This document shows, piece after piece, positions 13,788-20,964 of a stretch of 20,964 nucleotides of DNA. The notes beneath the pieces are model-generated. The model was not told the origin of the DNA, made no database searches, and was given only the letters and a program-made list of their open reading frames with translations. Position numbers and translations under genes: made by a program. Each line of letters opens with the position of its first letter. Positions within the stretch are counted from its first letter, which is position 1. Source of the DNA: CAYOHP01 sp964403795 [NCBI: uncultured bacterium] (GTDB taxonomy: Bacteria > Muiribacteriota > UBA6191 > CAZXTJ01); assembly GCA_964403795.1 (NCBI GenBank), contig CAYOHP010000021.1, forward strand, positions 1 through 20,964, in the 5' to 3' direction.

Positions 13788-16114
13788 GGGCTCCCACTGT
13801 AGCCGAGGGCCGCGGACAGGCTGGCGAGGAGACGTTCCAAGGCCGGTCGATCGGAGGAACGGATCCGGGTGCGGGCCTCGGGAGCCAGGGCCAGCACCCG
13901 CGCCACCGCCTCGCGAGTACCCGGATCGGCCGCCGTGGACCGCCAGCGCGGCTCCAGGAGCGTGACCATGCGCAGCAGCTCCTCCGGGGCCTCCCGGGCA
14001 TCGAGGAGCCCGAGATGCCTCCGGACCAGATCCCCGAGTTCCGCGTCCCTCCCGGTCTGGAGGAGACACCGCGCCGCCAGTCGCCAGGCCCAGCGGCGAC
14101 GCTCCCGGACCGCCTCCCCGGCACGCCCGGGGTCTTCGGCTCCGGCCGCGGAGGCGAGCGCGGCCCGGGCCGCCGAGAGCCCACGGTCCAGGCTCTCCCG
14201 CCACTCCAGGGAGGCCTCCCGGGCCGCTTCCGCCCGCGAGGTCTCGACCACGGCCACCACCAGGCGGCCGGCCGGATCCTCGGGACCGGGTCCTCCCAGC
14301 AGCGCCTCCGGGGGCAGGAAGAGCGCCTCCGAGACGAAGGCCCAATCCTCCTGCACCACCAGGCTGGCGAGCAGCAGAGCCGGCTGGTCCCGGGTCTCGA
14401 CCGGGAGGGCGGTGAGCCCGGCGAGCCCGAAGCGCAGCATGCGCCGGAGGTCGGCGACCGGCTCCCGGAGCCAGGGCGAGATCTCGCCGCGACCCTCGGG
14501 AGTGGCCATGGCCCGGGACAGTCGGTCGGGCAGGCCAAGAGACCCCAGGAGGCCCAGTCCCACGGCCAGCTCGGGCATACGCGGATCGCCGGGCAGTCCC
14601 CTGGACCTGGCTTCGAGCGAGGCCTCGGCCCGCTCCCGGAAGGCCGCCAGGCGCACCTCGGCGGCGATCGCCTGGGCGAAGGCTCCGGAAGCGCCCTCGG
14701 CAGGCCAATGGCGCTTGGCGACGTGCCCTGGCCGGACTCCTACATGGGCAGACGCATCGACGGGCTCGACCAGGACCGCCGCCAAGGGCGCGAAACCAGC
14801 ATCGACCAGGAGCTCGTCGAGGGCCCCGGCAGCGGCCTCCAGGGCCGGGTCCCGAACGGAGGGTGGTCGCGCTGCCAGGGCGGAGACCAGATCCGAGAGG
14901 TCCGGTGCCTGGCGGAGATAGCCCGCCAGGCGGGCAGGGTCTCCCGGTTCCCCCAGACCCGCTCCAGGATCCGGGAGGCCTCCCCGGACCGCGTCCACCC
15001 GCTCCGCCAGGGAGACCGCGGCATCCCGGGCGGGAATCCCGCCCGGGCTCCTGCTCTCCGGCGCGCGGACCCCGGCGAGGATCCAGACGGTTCCTGCCAG
15101 ACCCAGGACGGGCAGGGTGGCTGCCAGGCGGCCCCGGCCATGGACCAAGGGTCGGGAGGGGGAACCCAAGGCCGCCGAGACCGGCGGACGGGCTCCGGAC
15201 TCGTCGCCCCCCGCCCGGCCCAGGCCTGCCACCGGCCGGGACGAACCGGGCGAGGCGCCCGGCACCGGCTCCACCACGCCTACCGGCCCTGCTCCGGGGT
15301 CCAGGGTGCGTCCCGGCTCGGGATCCGGATCCGCCAGCCCGGCGCGGATCGCCACCAGGGACGCGGGGCGGGCCTCGGGCTGGATCGCCAGCATGGCCTC
15401 CACCAGGCGTCGCCGGGGATCCTCCGGGGGAGTCCTGGACCAGACCGGATCGGGCAGATCGGCCCCCTTGGCCAGGCGTTCCAGGTCCGCCAGGGTCCGG
15501 AGCATCCGGCGCTCGAGGAGCCAGTAGAGGCTGGCCCCCCAGGCGTACCAGTCGCCCTCGGGCCGGTTCTCGCCCCGGGTCACCAGCTCGGGCGGCATGA
15601 AGCTCGGGGTCCCGACGATCTGCCCGGTCTCGGTCAAGCGGGTCCGTTCCGCCTCCAGCACCAGGCCGAAGTCGAGGAGCACCGCCCTCCCCTCGCGGGT
15701 GAGGAAGACATTGGCCGGCTTCAGGTCCCGGTGCAGCATCCCCGCGCCATGGAGGGCCTCCAGGGCCTCGGCCACCTGGAACATGGGCGGGAGGGGATCG
15801 GCCTCCAGGGGGAGGTCTTCGAGCGGGGCGCCCTCGAGCCGCTCCATCACCAGGAAGAGGCGCCCGTCCACCTCGCCGAAGTCGAGGATCCGCACCACCC
15901 CCGGGTGTTCCAGCGAGGCCAGGGCCTGGGCCTCCCGGAGGAAGCGCGCCCGGACCACCGGGTGGTGGGGGTTCAGGCTGCGCTTGAGGGCGACCCGGCG
16001 GCCGAGCTCCAGGTCCTCGGCCTCCAGCACTTCGCCCATGGCCCCCTTGCCGAGCCGGGCCACCGGCCGGTAACGGGGCGGGATGCCGAGGTGCGTTCCC
16101 GAGGGGGGTCCCAC
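13784..16114 (-). CDS. Transmembrane Hanks-type Ser/Thr protein kinase
   Basis: 776 residues from GTG; the frame stays open far upstream, but this start sits just before the kinase fold and 28 bases after the lipoprotein stop. No strong ribosome site is visible, so coupling is likely. The kinase domain (about 15-260) has the Gly loop G22-K-G-A-M-G27, K44 in VALK, H127-R-D129-L-K-P-A-N and D147-F-G; the APE motif is PPE. A Pro/Gly linker leads to a single membrane segment at about 329-348. The remaining 430 residues are helical and probably extracytoplasmic, with TPR-like or HEAT-like amphipathic helices. It could sense an envelope signal and phosphorylate the FHA activator encoded next, with which it overlaps by four bases. 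The large outer domain is not a PASTA domain. Confidence 0.88.
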   Translation of the reverse strand: MGPPSGTHLGIPPRYRPVARLGKGAMGEVLEAEDLELGRRVALKRSLNPHHPVVRARFLREAQALASLEHPGVVRILDFGEVDGRLFLVMERLEGAPLEDLPLEADPLPPMFQVAEALEALHGAGMLHRDLKPANVFLTREGRAVLLDFGLVLEAERTRLTETGQIVGTPSFMPPELVTRGENRPEGDWYAWGASLYWLLERRMLRTLADLERLAKGADLPDPVWSRTPPEDPRRRLVEAMLAIQPEARPASLVAIRAGLADPDPEPGRTLDPGAGPVGVVEPVPGASPGSSRPVAGLGRAGGDESGARPPVSAALGSPSRPLVHGRGRLAATLPVLGLAGTVWILAGVRAPESRSPGGIPARDAAVSLAERVDAVRGGLPDPGAGLGEPGDPARLAGYLRQAPDLSDLVSALAARPPSVRDPALEAAAGALDELLVDAGFAPLAAVLVEPVDASAHVGVRPGHVAKRHWPAEGASGAFAQAIAAEVRLAAFRERAEASLEARSRGLPGDPRMPELAVGLGLLGSLGLPDRLSRAMATPEGRGEISPWLREPVADLRRMLRFGLAGLTALPVETRDQPALLLASLVVQEDWAFVSEALFLPPEALLGGPGPEDPAGRLVVAVVETSRAEAAREASLEWRESLDRGLSAARAALASAAGAEDPGRAGEAVRERRRWAWRLAARCLLQTGRDAELGDLVRRHLGLLDAREAPEELLRMVTLLEPRWRSTAADPGTREAVARVLALAPEARTRIRSSDRPALERLLASLSAALGYSGSP

Positions 16115-16142
16115 CCGGCGAGTGTAGCCGGGAGACCGGGGT

Positions 16143-16508
16143 TCACCCGCCCGGCGCGGTTCCCCGGAACGGGGAGTCGTTCCTGGGAACCCGGCGCTCG
16201 ACCCGGACCGGGACGGTTCCGACCGGAGGCGTGGTGGCGCTGCCGGGAACCGCTCCGGTCCCGACCAGAGTCGTCGTCCCACCCGAGGGCGTCCGGGTCG
16301 GGGCCGGAGCGGTGGCCGCGGCGGCCCCGCTGCGGGAGGCCGTGAACACGCTGGCCACCCCTCCGAGACCGCTGAGCAGCGGCCCCAGGGCCGAGAGCAG
16401 GGGCGCCAGCTGGGCGCACCCGGTGGCCGGGACCATCGCCAGGACCAGACCCAGGACCAGGCCCCTCCGACCCGCCCGCCCCTTGCTCCGCTTCGCCGAT
16501 CCCGCCAT
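16143..16508 (-). CDS. Small lipoprotein heading the kinase operon
   Basis: 121 residues starting at ATG. The N-terminus has KRSKGRAGRR, a hydrophobic stretch and PATGC with Cys31 as the likely lipid anchor; the same A-T-G-C ending occurs in the lipoprotein at 11395. A hydrophobic Leu/Gly segment follows (LAPLLSALGPLLSGLGG), then a Thr/Pro/Gly-rich disordered tail. A GTG nine bases upstream in frame could also be used. A sigma54 promoter lies about 47-62 bases upstream and the kinase gene starts 28 bases downstream. It may be the envelope partner or sensor of the kinase. I recognise no family. Confidence 0.7.
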   Translation of the reverse strand: MAGSAKRSKGRAGRRGLVLGLVLAMVPATGCAQLAPLLSALGPLLSGLGGVASVFTASRSGAAAATAPAPTRTPSGGTTTLVGTGAVPGSATTPPVGTVPVRVERRVPRNDSPFRGTAPGG

Positions 16509-16554
16509 CCCGACCACCCATCCTTCCGGTTCGAGTTCCGCTGGCCCGGGAGGA

Positions 16555-16570
16555 AGCAGGAGCCGTGCCA
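16555..16570 (-). promoter_or_regulatory. Sigma54 (-24/-12) promoter of the lipoprotein-kinase-activator operon
   Basis: Minus-strand TGGCACGGCTCCTGCT matches TGGCACGNNNNTTGCW at all fixed positions except the first T of TTGC. The -24 GG and -12 GC are ten bases apart. The predicted start site near 16544 leaves a leader of about 36 bases, almost the same as for the lipoprotein gene at 11395. Confidence 0.7.
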
Positions 16571-16655
16571 TCGCCAGGATCCGGCTCGGGAAGCCGCTTT
16601 CCGCCTTCCCATGGAACGGTTGTGCGAGATCCGGCAGGCTCCGGGGTGCGCGGGT

Positions 16656-16679
16656 CCTGCACACCGGGCCAGGATCCGC
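16656..16679 (-). promoter_or_regulatory. Upstream activator site B
   Basis: Read on the minus strand it has GCGGATCCTG, five bases, then GTGTGCAGG, matching site A at 11239-11261 except for the spacer. The 11-mer GGATCTCGCAC follows 23 bases later (16632-16622), as in site A (22 bases). The -24 GG lies 86 bases downstream. The left half also occurs by chance inside the HEAT gene near 4366, so the composite is the evidence. Confidence 0.6.
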
Positions 16680-16690
16680 ACGGCGCCGAG

Positions 16691-17962
16691 TCAGCCGTCC
16701 GAACGGGAAGGGACCCCGGTTCCGGGGGACCCGCAGGCCGGCATGGCCGGTACCCGCCGGCGGGGGCCGGGTCCCCGGGCGATCTCGGGACCGAGCGGCC
16801 CGGGCAACCCGGAGAGGGCGCCCAGCATCGCCAGGACCTCGGGGATCGAGGGACGGGGCGGCGGGGCTGGCAGGGCGAGGATCCCGGCGACCTCGGAGGC
16901 CACGTCGATCCCCTGGAACTCCGGCCGGCTGCGCCCGTAGGGCGAGTCGCGCCGCTCGTAGAGCCCGCTGGTCAGGTCCGGAAGCGGTCCCTGCCCGGTC
17001 CTCGAGAGGGCGTGGACGAACAGGACCTGCCCGGGTCGACGTTGCGAAAGCGCATGGAACCAGGCCAGGCCGGGGAGGAAGGCCATGTCGTCCACCACCA
17101 GCAACCCCGGTTCGTCGCGACCGGCGGCCGGCCAGGGTTCGAGCCCGAGATCCAAGGTACGGGCGACCACCCCGGCCAGGATCCGATTGGAGGCATCCTC
17201 GAGTTCGAAGACCCGGGGAGGGATCCGACCGGAGGCCCCCAGGAACGCGGCCAGGTCCCGGGCCGCCGAGAGGTATCCGTGCCCGGGCTCGGCGCCCGCG
17301 TCGAGGCGAGCCTCCCCGGCGAGGGGAACGCACCCCGTCAGGGCCAGGAAGCGGGCCGTCCTGCCGGTCGAGCCCATCCAGCCGGCGCGATCGAGCGCCT
17401 CCCAGCGCACCACCATCGCTTCGACCTCTTCCAGGCGATCCCGCTGGCCCCCGATCCCGACCATGCCCTTCAGGATCGCGACCGCGTCGCGGGCCTGGTC
17501 GATCCGCCCGAGGCCCGCCGCCAGCCTCGCCCGGATCCAGAGCGGGTGGAAGCTGGGGGCGGCCCTCGAGGCGTGGTGATCGAGGACCTCCAGGAGGGTC
17601 TCCGGCAGGTCGAGCTCTCCGAGCAGGTCGATCAGCGCCAGCACCGCCTCTCCGTCGGAGGGGTCGCGGCGATGCGCCTCCAGGTAGAGGGTGGTCGCGA
17701 CCCGCCCCAGGGACTCCTCGAAGAGCTCCCAGCCGGAATCGCCTCCCAGCTCGCCGGCCAGCTCCCGGAGGATCGCGGGCGATGCACCGTCCCGGGTGGC
17801 CCTGGCCGCCAGCTCCGCGAGTTCCTCGGCCCCGGACCTTGCCAGCGTCCGGGCGAGGTCGGCGATCCCGGCCGCCAGCGACCTCCGGTCACCCGGGTAG
17901 GGGTGGTCGAGCCGGCAGAGCGCCTCCCGGAGCTCCTGGCGATCCCGCTCGCTCCCGGCCAT
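16691..17962 (-). CDS. Helical-repeat (TPR-like) protein, unknown function
   Basis: 423 residues starting at ATG, with GGGGAAGGGTGGG just upstream; the frame is open further 5' but that part has no good start. The N-terminal 220 residues are paired helices of TPR-like character (WELFEESLGRVATTLYLEAH, then EAVLALIDLLGELDLPETLL). The middle holds mixed segments (ARFLALTGCVPLAGEA; GLLVVDDMAFLPGLAWFHAL), and the C-terminus is Pro/Arg-rich and probably disordered. There is no signal peptide, nucleotide-binding loop or metal cluster. It sits upstream of, but is separated by 182 bases with a sigma54 promoter from, the lipoprotein-kinase-activator operon. The region from residue 200 on resembles a CHAT-like or alpha/beta domain only loosely. 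Function unknown. Confidence 0.7.
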   Translation of the reverse strand: MAGSERDRQELREALCRLDHPYPGDRRSLAAGIADLARTLARSGAEELAELAARATRDGASPAILRELAGELGGDSGWELFEESLGRVATTLYLEAHRRDPSDGEAVLALIDLLGELDLPETLLEVLDHHASRAAPSFHPLWIRARLAAGLGRIDQARDAVAILKGMVGIGGQRDRLEEVEAMVVRWEALDRAGWMGSTGRTARFLALTGCVPLAGEARLDAGAEPGHGYLSAARDLAAFLGASGRIPPRVFELEDASNRILAGVVARTLDLGLEPWPAAGRDEPGLLVVDDMAFLPGLAWFHALSQRRPGQVLFVHALSRTGQGPLPDLTSGLYERRDSPYGRSRPEFQGIDVASEVAGILALPAPPPRPSIPEVLAMLGALSGLPGPLGPEIARGPGPRRRVPAMPACGSPGTGVPSRSDG

Positions 17963-18055
17963 CGGAACCCACCCTTCCCCGTCCGGTCCGGCGTCGATCC
18001 CGACCTGCCGATCGCCTCCCGAGGACTGTAGCCTCCGTGGTCCTCCACCGGTCCC

Positions 18056-18084
18056 TTGCCCCCCCATGGGGGAGGTGATAGACT
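18056..18084 (+). promoter_or_regulatory. Candidate promoter of the RNase E/G gene
   Basis: TTGCCC (18056-18061) and TAGACT (18079-18084) are 17 bases apart, each matching the sigma70 consensus at four of six positions. TGA directly before TAGACT gives an extended -10. It points away from the divergent gene starting at 17962 and implies a leader of about 400 bases. Confidence 0.45.
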
Positions 18085-18270
18085 CCCGCAGGGGTTCGCA
18101 GCACCCGCTTCTGCCACGGCGCGCGTGGGGCGCTCGGAGTGCAAGCGGGGAGATGCGGGCCCGACCGCTACCGGCGTCCGTCCCCTGGGCGGAGGCCGGC
18201 AGGCGGATCACCCCGTCGCTCGACGTGGGCAGCCGAGAGGCCGTCCTACGCCCGACTCGAGGAGGAAAGA

Positions 18271-18423
18271 GTGTCGCGACCGTCGCACGGATCCGCGATC
18301 CTCGCACCCCGCCCCGAGGCGAGCCGCCGAGACCGAGAAGCGAGCCCGCTCCGGACGGGCTCGCTGCGCGTCCAGGACCCGGAAATCTCCCGAATCACGT
18401 ACCCGACTTCCTCGACCCGGTAG
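18271..18423 (+). CDS. Possible small upstream ORF in the RNase E/G leader
   Basis: A 50-residue frame starts with GTG five bases after a near-perfect AGGAGG (18260-18265), the strongest ribosome site in this region, and ends with TAG at 18421-18423. The product (starts MSRPSHGSAIL, ends TYPTSSTR) is basic and has no recognisable domain. It spans the leader hairpin at 18339-18365, so its translation could open or hide that hairpin. It is in the same frame as RNase E/G but separated by two in-frame stops. The peptide itself may be irrelevant, or the ORF may be chance in GC-rich DNA. Confidence 0.3.
   Translation: MSRPSHGSAILAPRPEASRRDREASPLRTGSLRVQDPEISRITYPTSSTR
18339..18365 (+). promoter_or_regulatory. 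Strong hairpin in the RNase E/G leader
   Basis: AGCGAGCCCG (18339-18348) and CGGGCTCGCT (18356-18365) form a perfect ten-base-pair stem with a seven-base loop. No T-tract follows, so it is not a simple terminator. In E. coli, RNase E controls its own message through a hairpin in a 361-base leader; this could be an analogous element. Confidence 0.5.
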
Positions 18424-18498
18424 CGCCAGACGCCGGTCCGCCCCAGGGGCGGAGCCCGCGTCCGACCCCGGTCGGGATGAGCGAGAGGACCCAGAACC

Positions 18499-20913
18499 TT
18501 GTCCAAGGTCATGCTGATCAACGCGCAGGAAGAAGAAGAGTCGCGCGTCGCCATCGTCGAAGACGGCCAGCTCATCGACTACAACTACGAGATCTGCTCC
18601 CGGGAACAGTCCCGCGGCAACATCTTCAAGGGCGTGGTGACCAAGGTCGAGCCCAGCCTCCAGGCCGCCTTCGTCGACTACGGGGCGGAGCGGGCCGGCT
18701 TCCTGCCCGTGGGCGAGGTGCGCAGCGCCGCCTGGTCGGGCCAGCCCAAGGACGCCCGCAACCCGAAGATCGAGGAGATCCTCAAGAAGAAGCAGGAGAT
18801 CATGGTGCAGGTGGTCAAGGAGGGCATCGGCACCAAGGGTGCCGCCCTCTCGACCCGCATCGCCATCCCCGGCCGTTACCTGGTGATCATGCCGGGCGAG
18901 AGCTCGGGCGGCATCTCCCGGAAGATCGCCGACGACGAGCAGCGGCGCCGCGCCAAGGAGATCCTGCACCGGCTCGACGTGCCCGACGACATGGGCATCA
19001 TCATCCGGACCGCCGGGATGGACCGGACCCACTCCGAGATCGAGACCGACTTCCTCTACCTGAACAAGCTCTGGAACACGATCATGGAGACCTACATGAG
19101 GGCCAAGGCCCCGGCCATGGTCTACCAGGAGTCGGACGTGATCCTGCGCTCGGTGCGGGACTACTTCACGCCCGACGTCTCCGAGATCGTCACCGACGAC
19201 GACGAGGCCTTCCAGCGGATCCTCGACTTCGTGACCGCGGTGATGCCGAGCTACCAGAACCGGATCCGGCTCTTCGACCAGGACCGGCCGCTGTTCGATT
19301 TCTACCGGATCGAGGACCAGATCGACCGGCTGCACGAACAGCGGATCCGCCTCAAGGCCGGCGGCGAGATCGTGATCACCCAGACCGAGGCGCTGGTGGC
19401 CATCGACGTGAACTCGGGCCGGGCCACCGGCGAGAAGGACGCCGAGCTCACCGCCTTCAAGACCAACTGCGAGGCGGCCGAGGAGATCGCCCGTCAGCTC
19501 CGGCTCCGGGACCTCGGCGGCCTGATCGTCATCGACTTCATCGACATGCGCGATGGCAAGCACGTCCGGGAGGTCGAGCGCATCCTGCGCACCGCGCTCC
19601 GCAAGGACAAGGCCCGGATCGAGACCACCCACATCTCGCGCCTGGGACTGCTCGAGGTCTCCCGGCAACGCATGAAGAAGTCGGTCTACACGACCAGCTT
19701 CTCGCCCTGCACCGCGTGCAGCGGGACCGGCGTGGTGCGCTCGGTCGAGACCCTGGCGCTCTCGGTGCTCCGGCACATCCAGGCGAGGGTGGCCCTCGGG
19801 GACGTGGCCTTCGTGCGAGGCGACCTGCCGCCCGACGTGCTCGTCTACCTGGTGAACGCCAAGCGGGACGAGCTGGTCCGGCTCCAGAGCAGCTACGACG
19901 TCCGGATCCAGTTGAACCTCCGCCCCGAGCGGCAGGGCCTGTCGGGGGTGGTCCAGAGCGCCAATCCCAGCGACTGGCTCGAGTTCCACCGGCGGCTGCG
20001 CCAGAGCCCCAAGCCCCAGGCCCAGCTCCAGGTCGCCACCGTGGAGGCCGCCGTCAAGGCGACCCACGAGGCTCGCCGGGAGATCGAGGGCCGCAACCGG
20101 GAAGCGGCCGAGGAGGCCAAGCGCCGGGGCGAGCCGGAACGGATCGTGGCCGCCTACGCGGCCGGCGAGGACGTCGACGCCATGCGCCGCCGCGAGATCG
20201 AGGAAGAGAACCGGCGGGTCCGCGAACACCTCAAGCGCCGCGGCCTCTCGCCCCGCGACGGGGTCACCAAGCTGCCCCCGGTCTCGGTCGACGAGACCGA
20301 GGCCGTGGACGGGCTCCAGCTCGACGCCACCGGCAATCTGATCCCGGTCGTGGTGCCGGCCGAGAAGGTCCCCGAGCCTCCCCGGCGCGGCTCCGAGCCG
20401 CGACGTGCCCAGACCAAGCCGAACACCCGGCGTCCCGATCCCCGTCCGGTCGACGATGCCGACGCCTTCCGGGGCTTCGTCCTCGACGCCTCGGGCGAGC
20501 TGGTGGCGGCACCTCCGCCGCCGCCTCCCCCGCCGGCTTCCGGGCGCGGGGCCGGGCCCTCGGGCGGCGGCGGGGGCTCGGGAGGCGGGCACACCGGCGG
20601 TGGCCACCAGGGCGGGTCTCCGGCCCAGGCCGGGGTCGACCACGGCGGGGAGGGCGGACGGGACGATTTCCGGGGTGACCGGCAGGGTCGCCGCCGGCGG
20701 CGCCGCAGGCGGCGCGACCGGGGTGGGGAACGCGGCAACGAGCGCGGCGGCGATCGCGGCGGCTGGGACCGGCCTCGCAACGCCGAGGGCGGCGGCGGCG
20801 GAGGTCACGGTGGCGGTGGCCACGGCGGGGGCGGAGGCGGCCACTCCGGCGGAGGCGGCGGGGGCGAAGCCGGCGGCGGCGGGGCCTTCGAGGGAATTCC
20901 CCTGCCGGACTAG
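18499..20913 (+). CDS. Ribonuclease E/G
   Basis: 804 residues from a TTG with AGAGGA nine bases upstream; an ATG four codons later lies too far from it. The N-terminus (MLINA, then RVAIVEDGQL) is typical of RNase E/G. An S1-type RNA-binding domain lies at about 38-120, then the 5'-sensor and DNase I-like regions. The catalytic Asp303 (AIDVNSG) and Asp346 (IVIDFID) and the zinc-link Cys404/Cys407 (CTACSGTG) fall on the same numbers as in E. coli RNase E. The enzyme cleaves single-stranded RNA in mRNA decay and rRNA/tRNA processing. After about residue 520 there is a charged helix (EEAKRRGEPERI), a Pro/Arg-rich linker with two similar motifs (LQLDATGNL, FVLDASGEL), a run of nine Arg and a Gly/His-rich end. 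This tail is probably a disordered RNA-binding or scaffold region. Confidence 0.95.
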   Translation: MSKVMLINAQEEEESRVAIVEDGQLIDYNYEICSREQSRGNIFKGVVTKVEPSLQAAFVDYGAERAGFLPVGEVRSAAWSGQPKDARNPKIEEILKKKQEIMVQVVKEGIGTKGAALSTRIAIPGRYLVIMPGESSGGISRKIADDEQRRRAKEILHRLDVPDDMGIIIRTAGMDRTHSEIETDFLYLNKLWNTIMETYMRAKAPAMVYQESDVILRSVRDYFTPDVSEIVTDDDEAFQRILDFVTAVMPSYQNRIRLFDQDRPLFDFYRIEDQIDRLHEQRIRLKAGGEIVITQTEALVAIDVNSGRATGEKDAELTAFKTNCEAAEEIARQLRLRDLGGLIVIDFIDMRDGKHVREVERILRTALRKDKARIETTHISRLGLLEVSRQRMKKSVYTTSFSPCTACSGTGVVRSVETLALSVLRHIQARVALGDVAFVRGDLPPDVLVYLVNAKRDELVRLQSSYDVRIQLNLRPERQGLSGVVQSANPSDWLEFHRRLRQSPKPQAQLQVATVEAAVKATHEARREIEGRNREAAEEAKRRGEPERIVAAYAAGEDVDAMRRREIEEENRRVREHLKRRGLSPRDGVTKLPPVSVDETEAVDGLQLDATGNLIPVVVPAEKVPEPPRRGSEPRRAQTKPNTRRPDPRPVDDADAFRGFVLDASGELVAAPPPPPPPPASGRGAGPSGGGGGSGGGHTGGGHQGGSPAQAGVDHGGEGGRDDFRGDRQGRRRRRRRRRDRGGERGNERGGDRGGWDRPRNAEGGGGGGHGGGGHGGGGGGHSGGGGGGEAGGGGAFEGIPLPD

Positions 20914-20964
20914 TTGGTTGGCAGCTCGGCCCAAGGGCCTCGCTCGCGGGCGGGTTCCACCTTC

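Noticed and set aside
10147-14538. A minus-strand open frame of over 1,400 codons spanning several genes
   Set aside because: Its long upstream part is Arg/Gly/Pro-rich shadow of the sigma54 activator and lipoprotein genes; only the last 294 codons, with a signal peptide, are real.
20560-20900. G-rich repeats that might be a CRISPR or satellite array
   Set aside because: They are in frame and encode the Gly/His-rich tail of RNase E/G, with irregular units and no spacers.
20928-20939. GGCCC-AA-GGGCC as terminator of the RNase E/G gene
   Set aside because: The two-base loop is too tight and no T-tract follows; the window ends shortly after.

Overview
The window is very GC-rich DNA with strongly GC-biased third codon positions, so long open frames appear on both strands and most of them are spurious. 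Lipoprotein signals, a transmembrane Hanks-type Ser/Thr kinase, an FHA-GAF sigma54 activator and an RNase E/G suggest a Gram-negative, signalling-rich lineage such as Planctomycetota or Myxococcota. The phylum cannot be fixed from this sequence alone.

Layout, left to right. The plus strand (1-6888) carries a tightly packed run: the tail of an unidentified protein, a Cys/His zinc-binding-like acidic protein, a GT4-type glycosyltransferase, a lipoprotein, a second GT-B glycosyltransferase-like protein, a HEAT-repeat protein and an unrecognised 330-residue protein. Several of these are coupled by gaps of a few bases or by stop/start overlap. A non-coding stretch (6889-7299) with hairpins and a small secreted proline-rich protein follow.

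The minus strand from 10036 to 7694 holds the most unusual locus. A short lysine-rich protein with three 15-residue C-terminal repeats is followed by an HExxH protein of the putative alpha-ketoglutarate/HExxH peptide-modification type and by an ATP-grasp protein. This looks like a compact ribosomally synthesised and post-translationally modified peptide (RiPP) pathway of a type I do not recognise. Upstream, on the same strand, is a secreted YkuD-like protein (10147-11031).

Region 11239-17962 holds a signalling island. On the minus strand, a lipoprotein, a transmembrane Ser/Thr kinase and an FHA-GAF-AAA+ sigma54 activator form an operon (16508 to 11922). Facing it on the plus strand is a second lipoprotein with three GDPDFVGP repeats and three evenly spaced C-x4-C units. 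Both lipoprotein genes carry a sigma54 -24/-12 promoter 60 bases before the start codon and share a composite upstream element. The simplest model is that the kinase/FHA activator drives both lipoprotein genes and its own operon. A helical-repeat protein of unknown function lies further upstream.

The plus-strand right end carries RNase E/G, with catalytic Asp303/Asp346 and Cys404/Cys407 at the same numbers as in E. coli RNase E. It is preceded by a leader of about 400 bases with a candidate promoter, a strong hairpin and a possible small upstream ORF. I saw no tRNA, rRNA, CRISPR array or insertion sequence.
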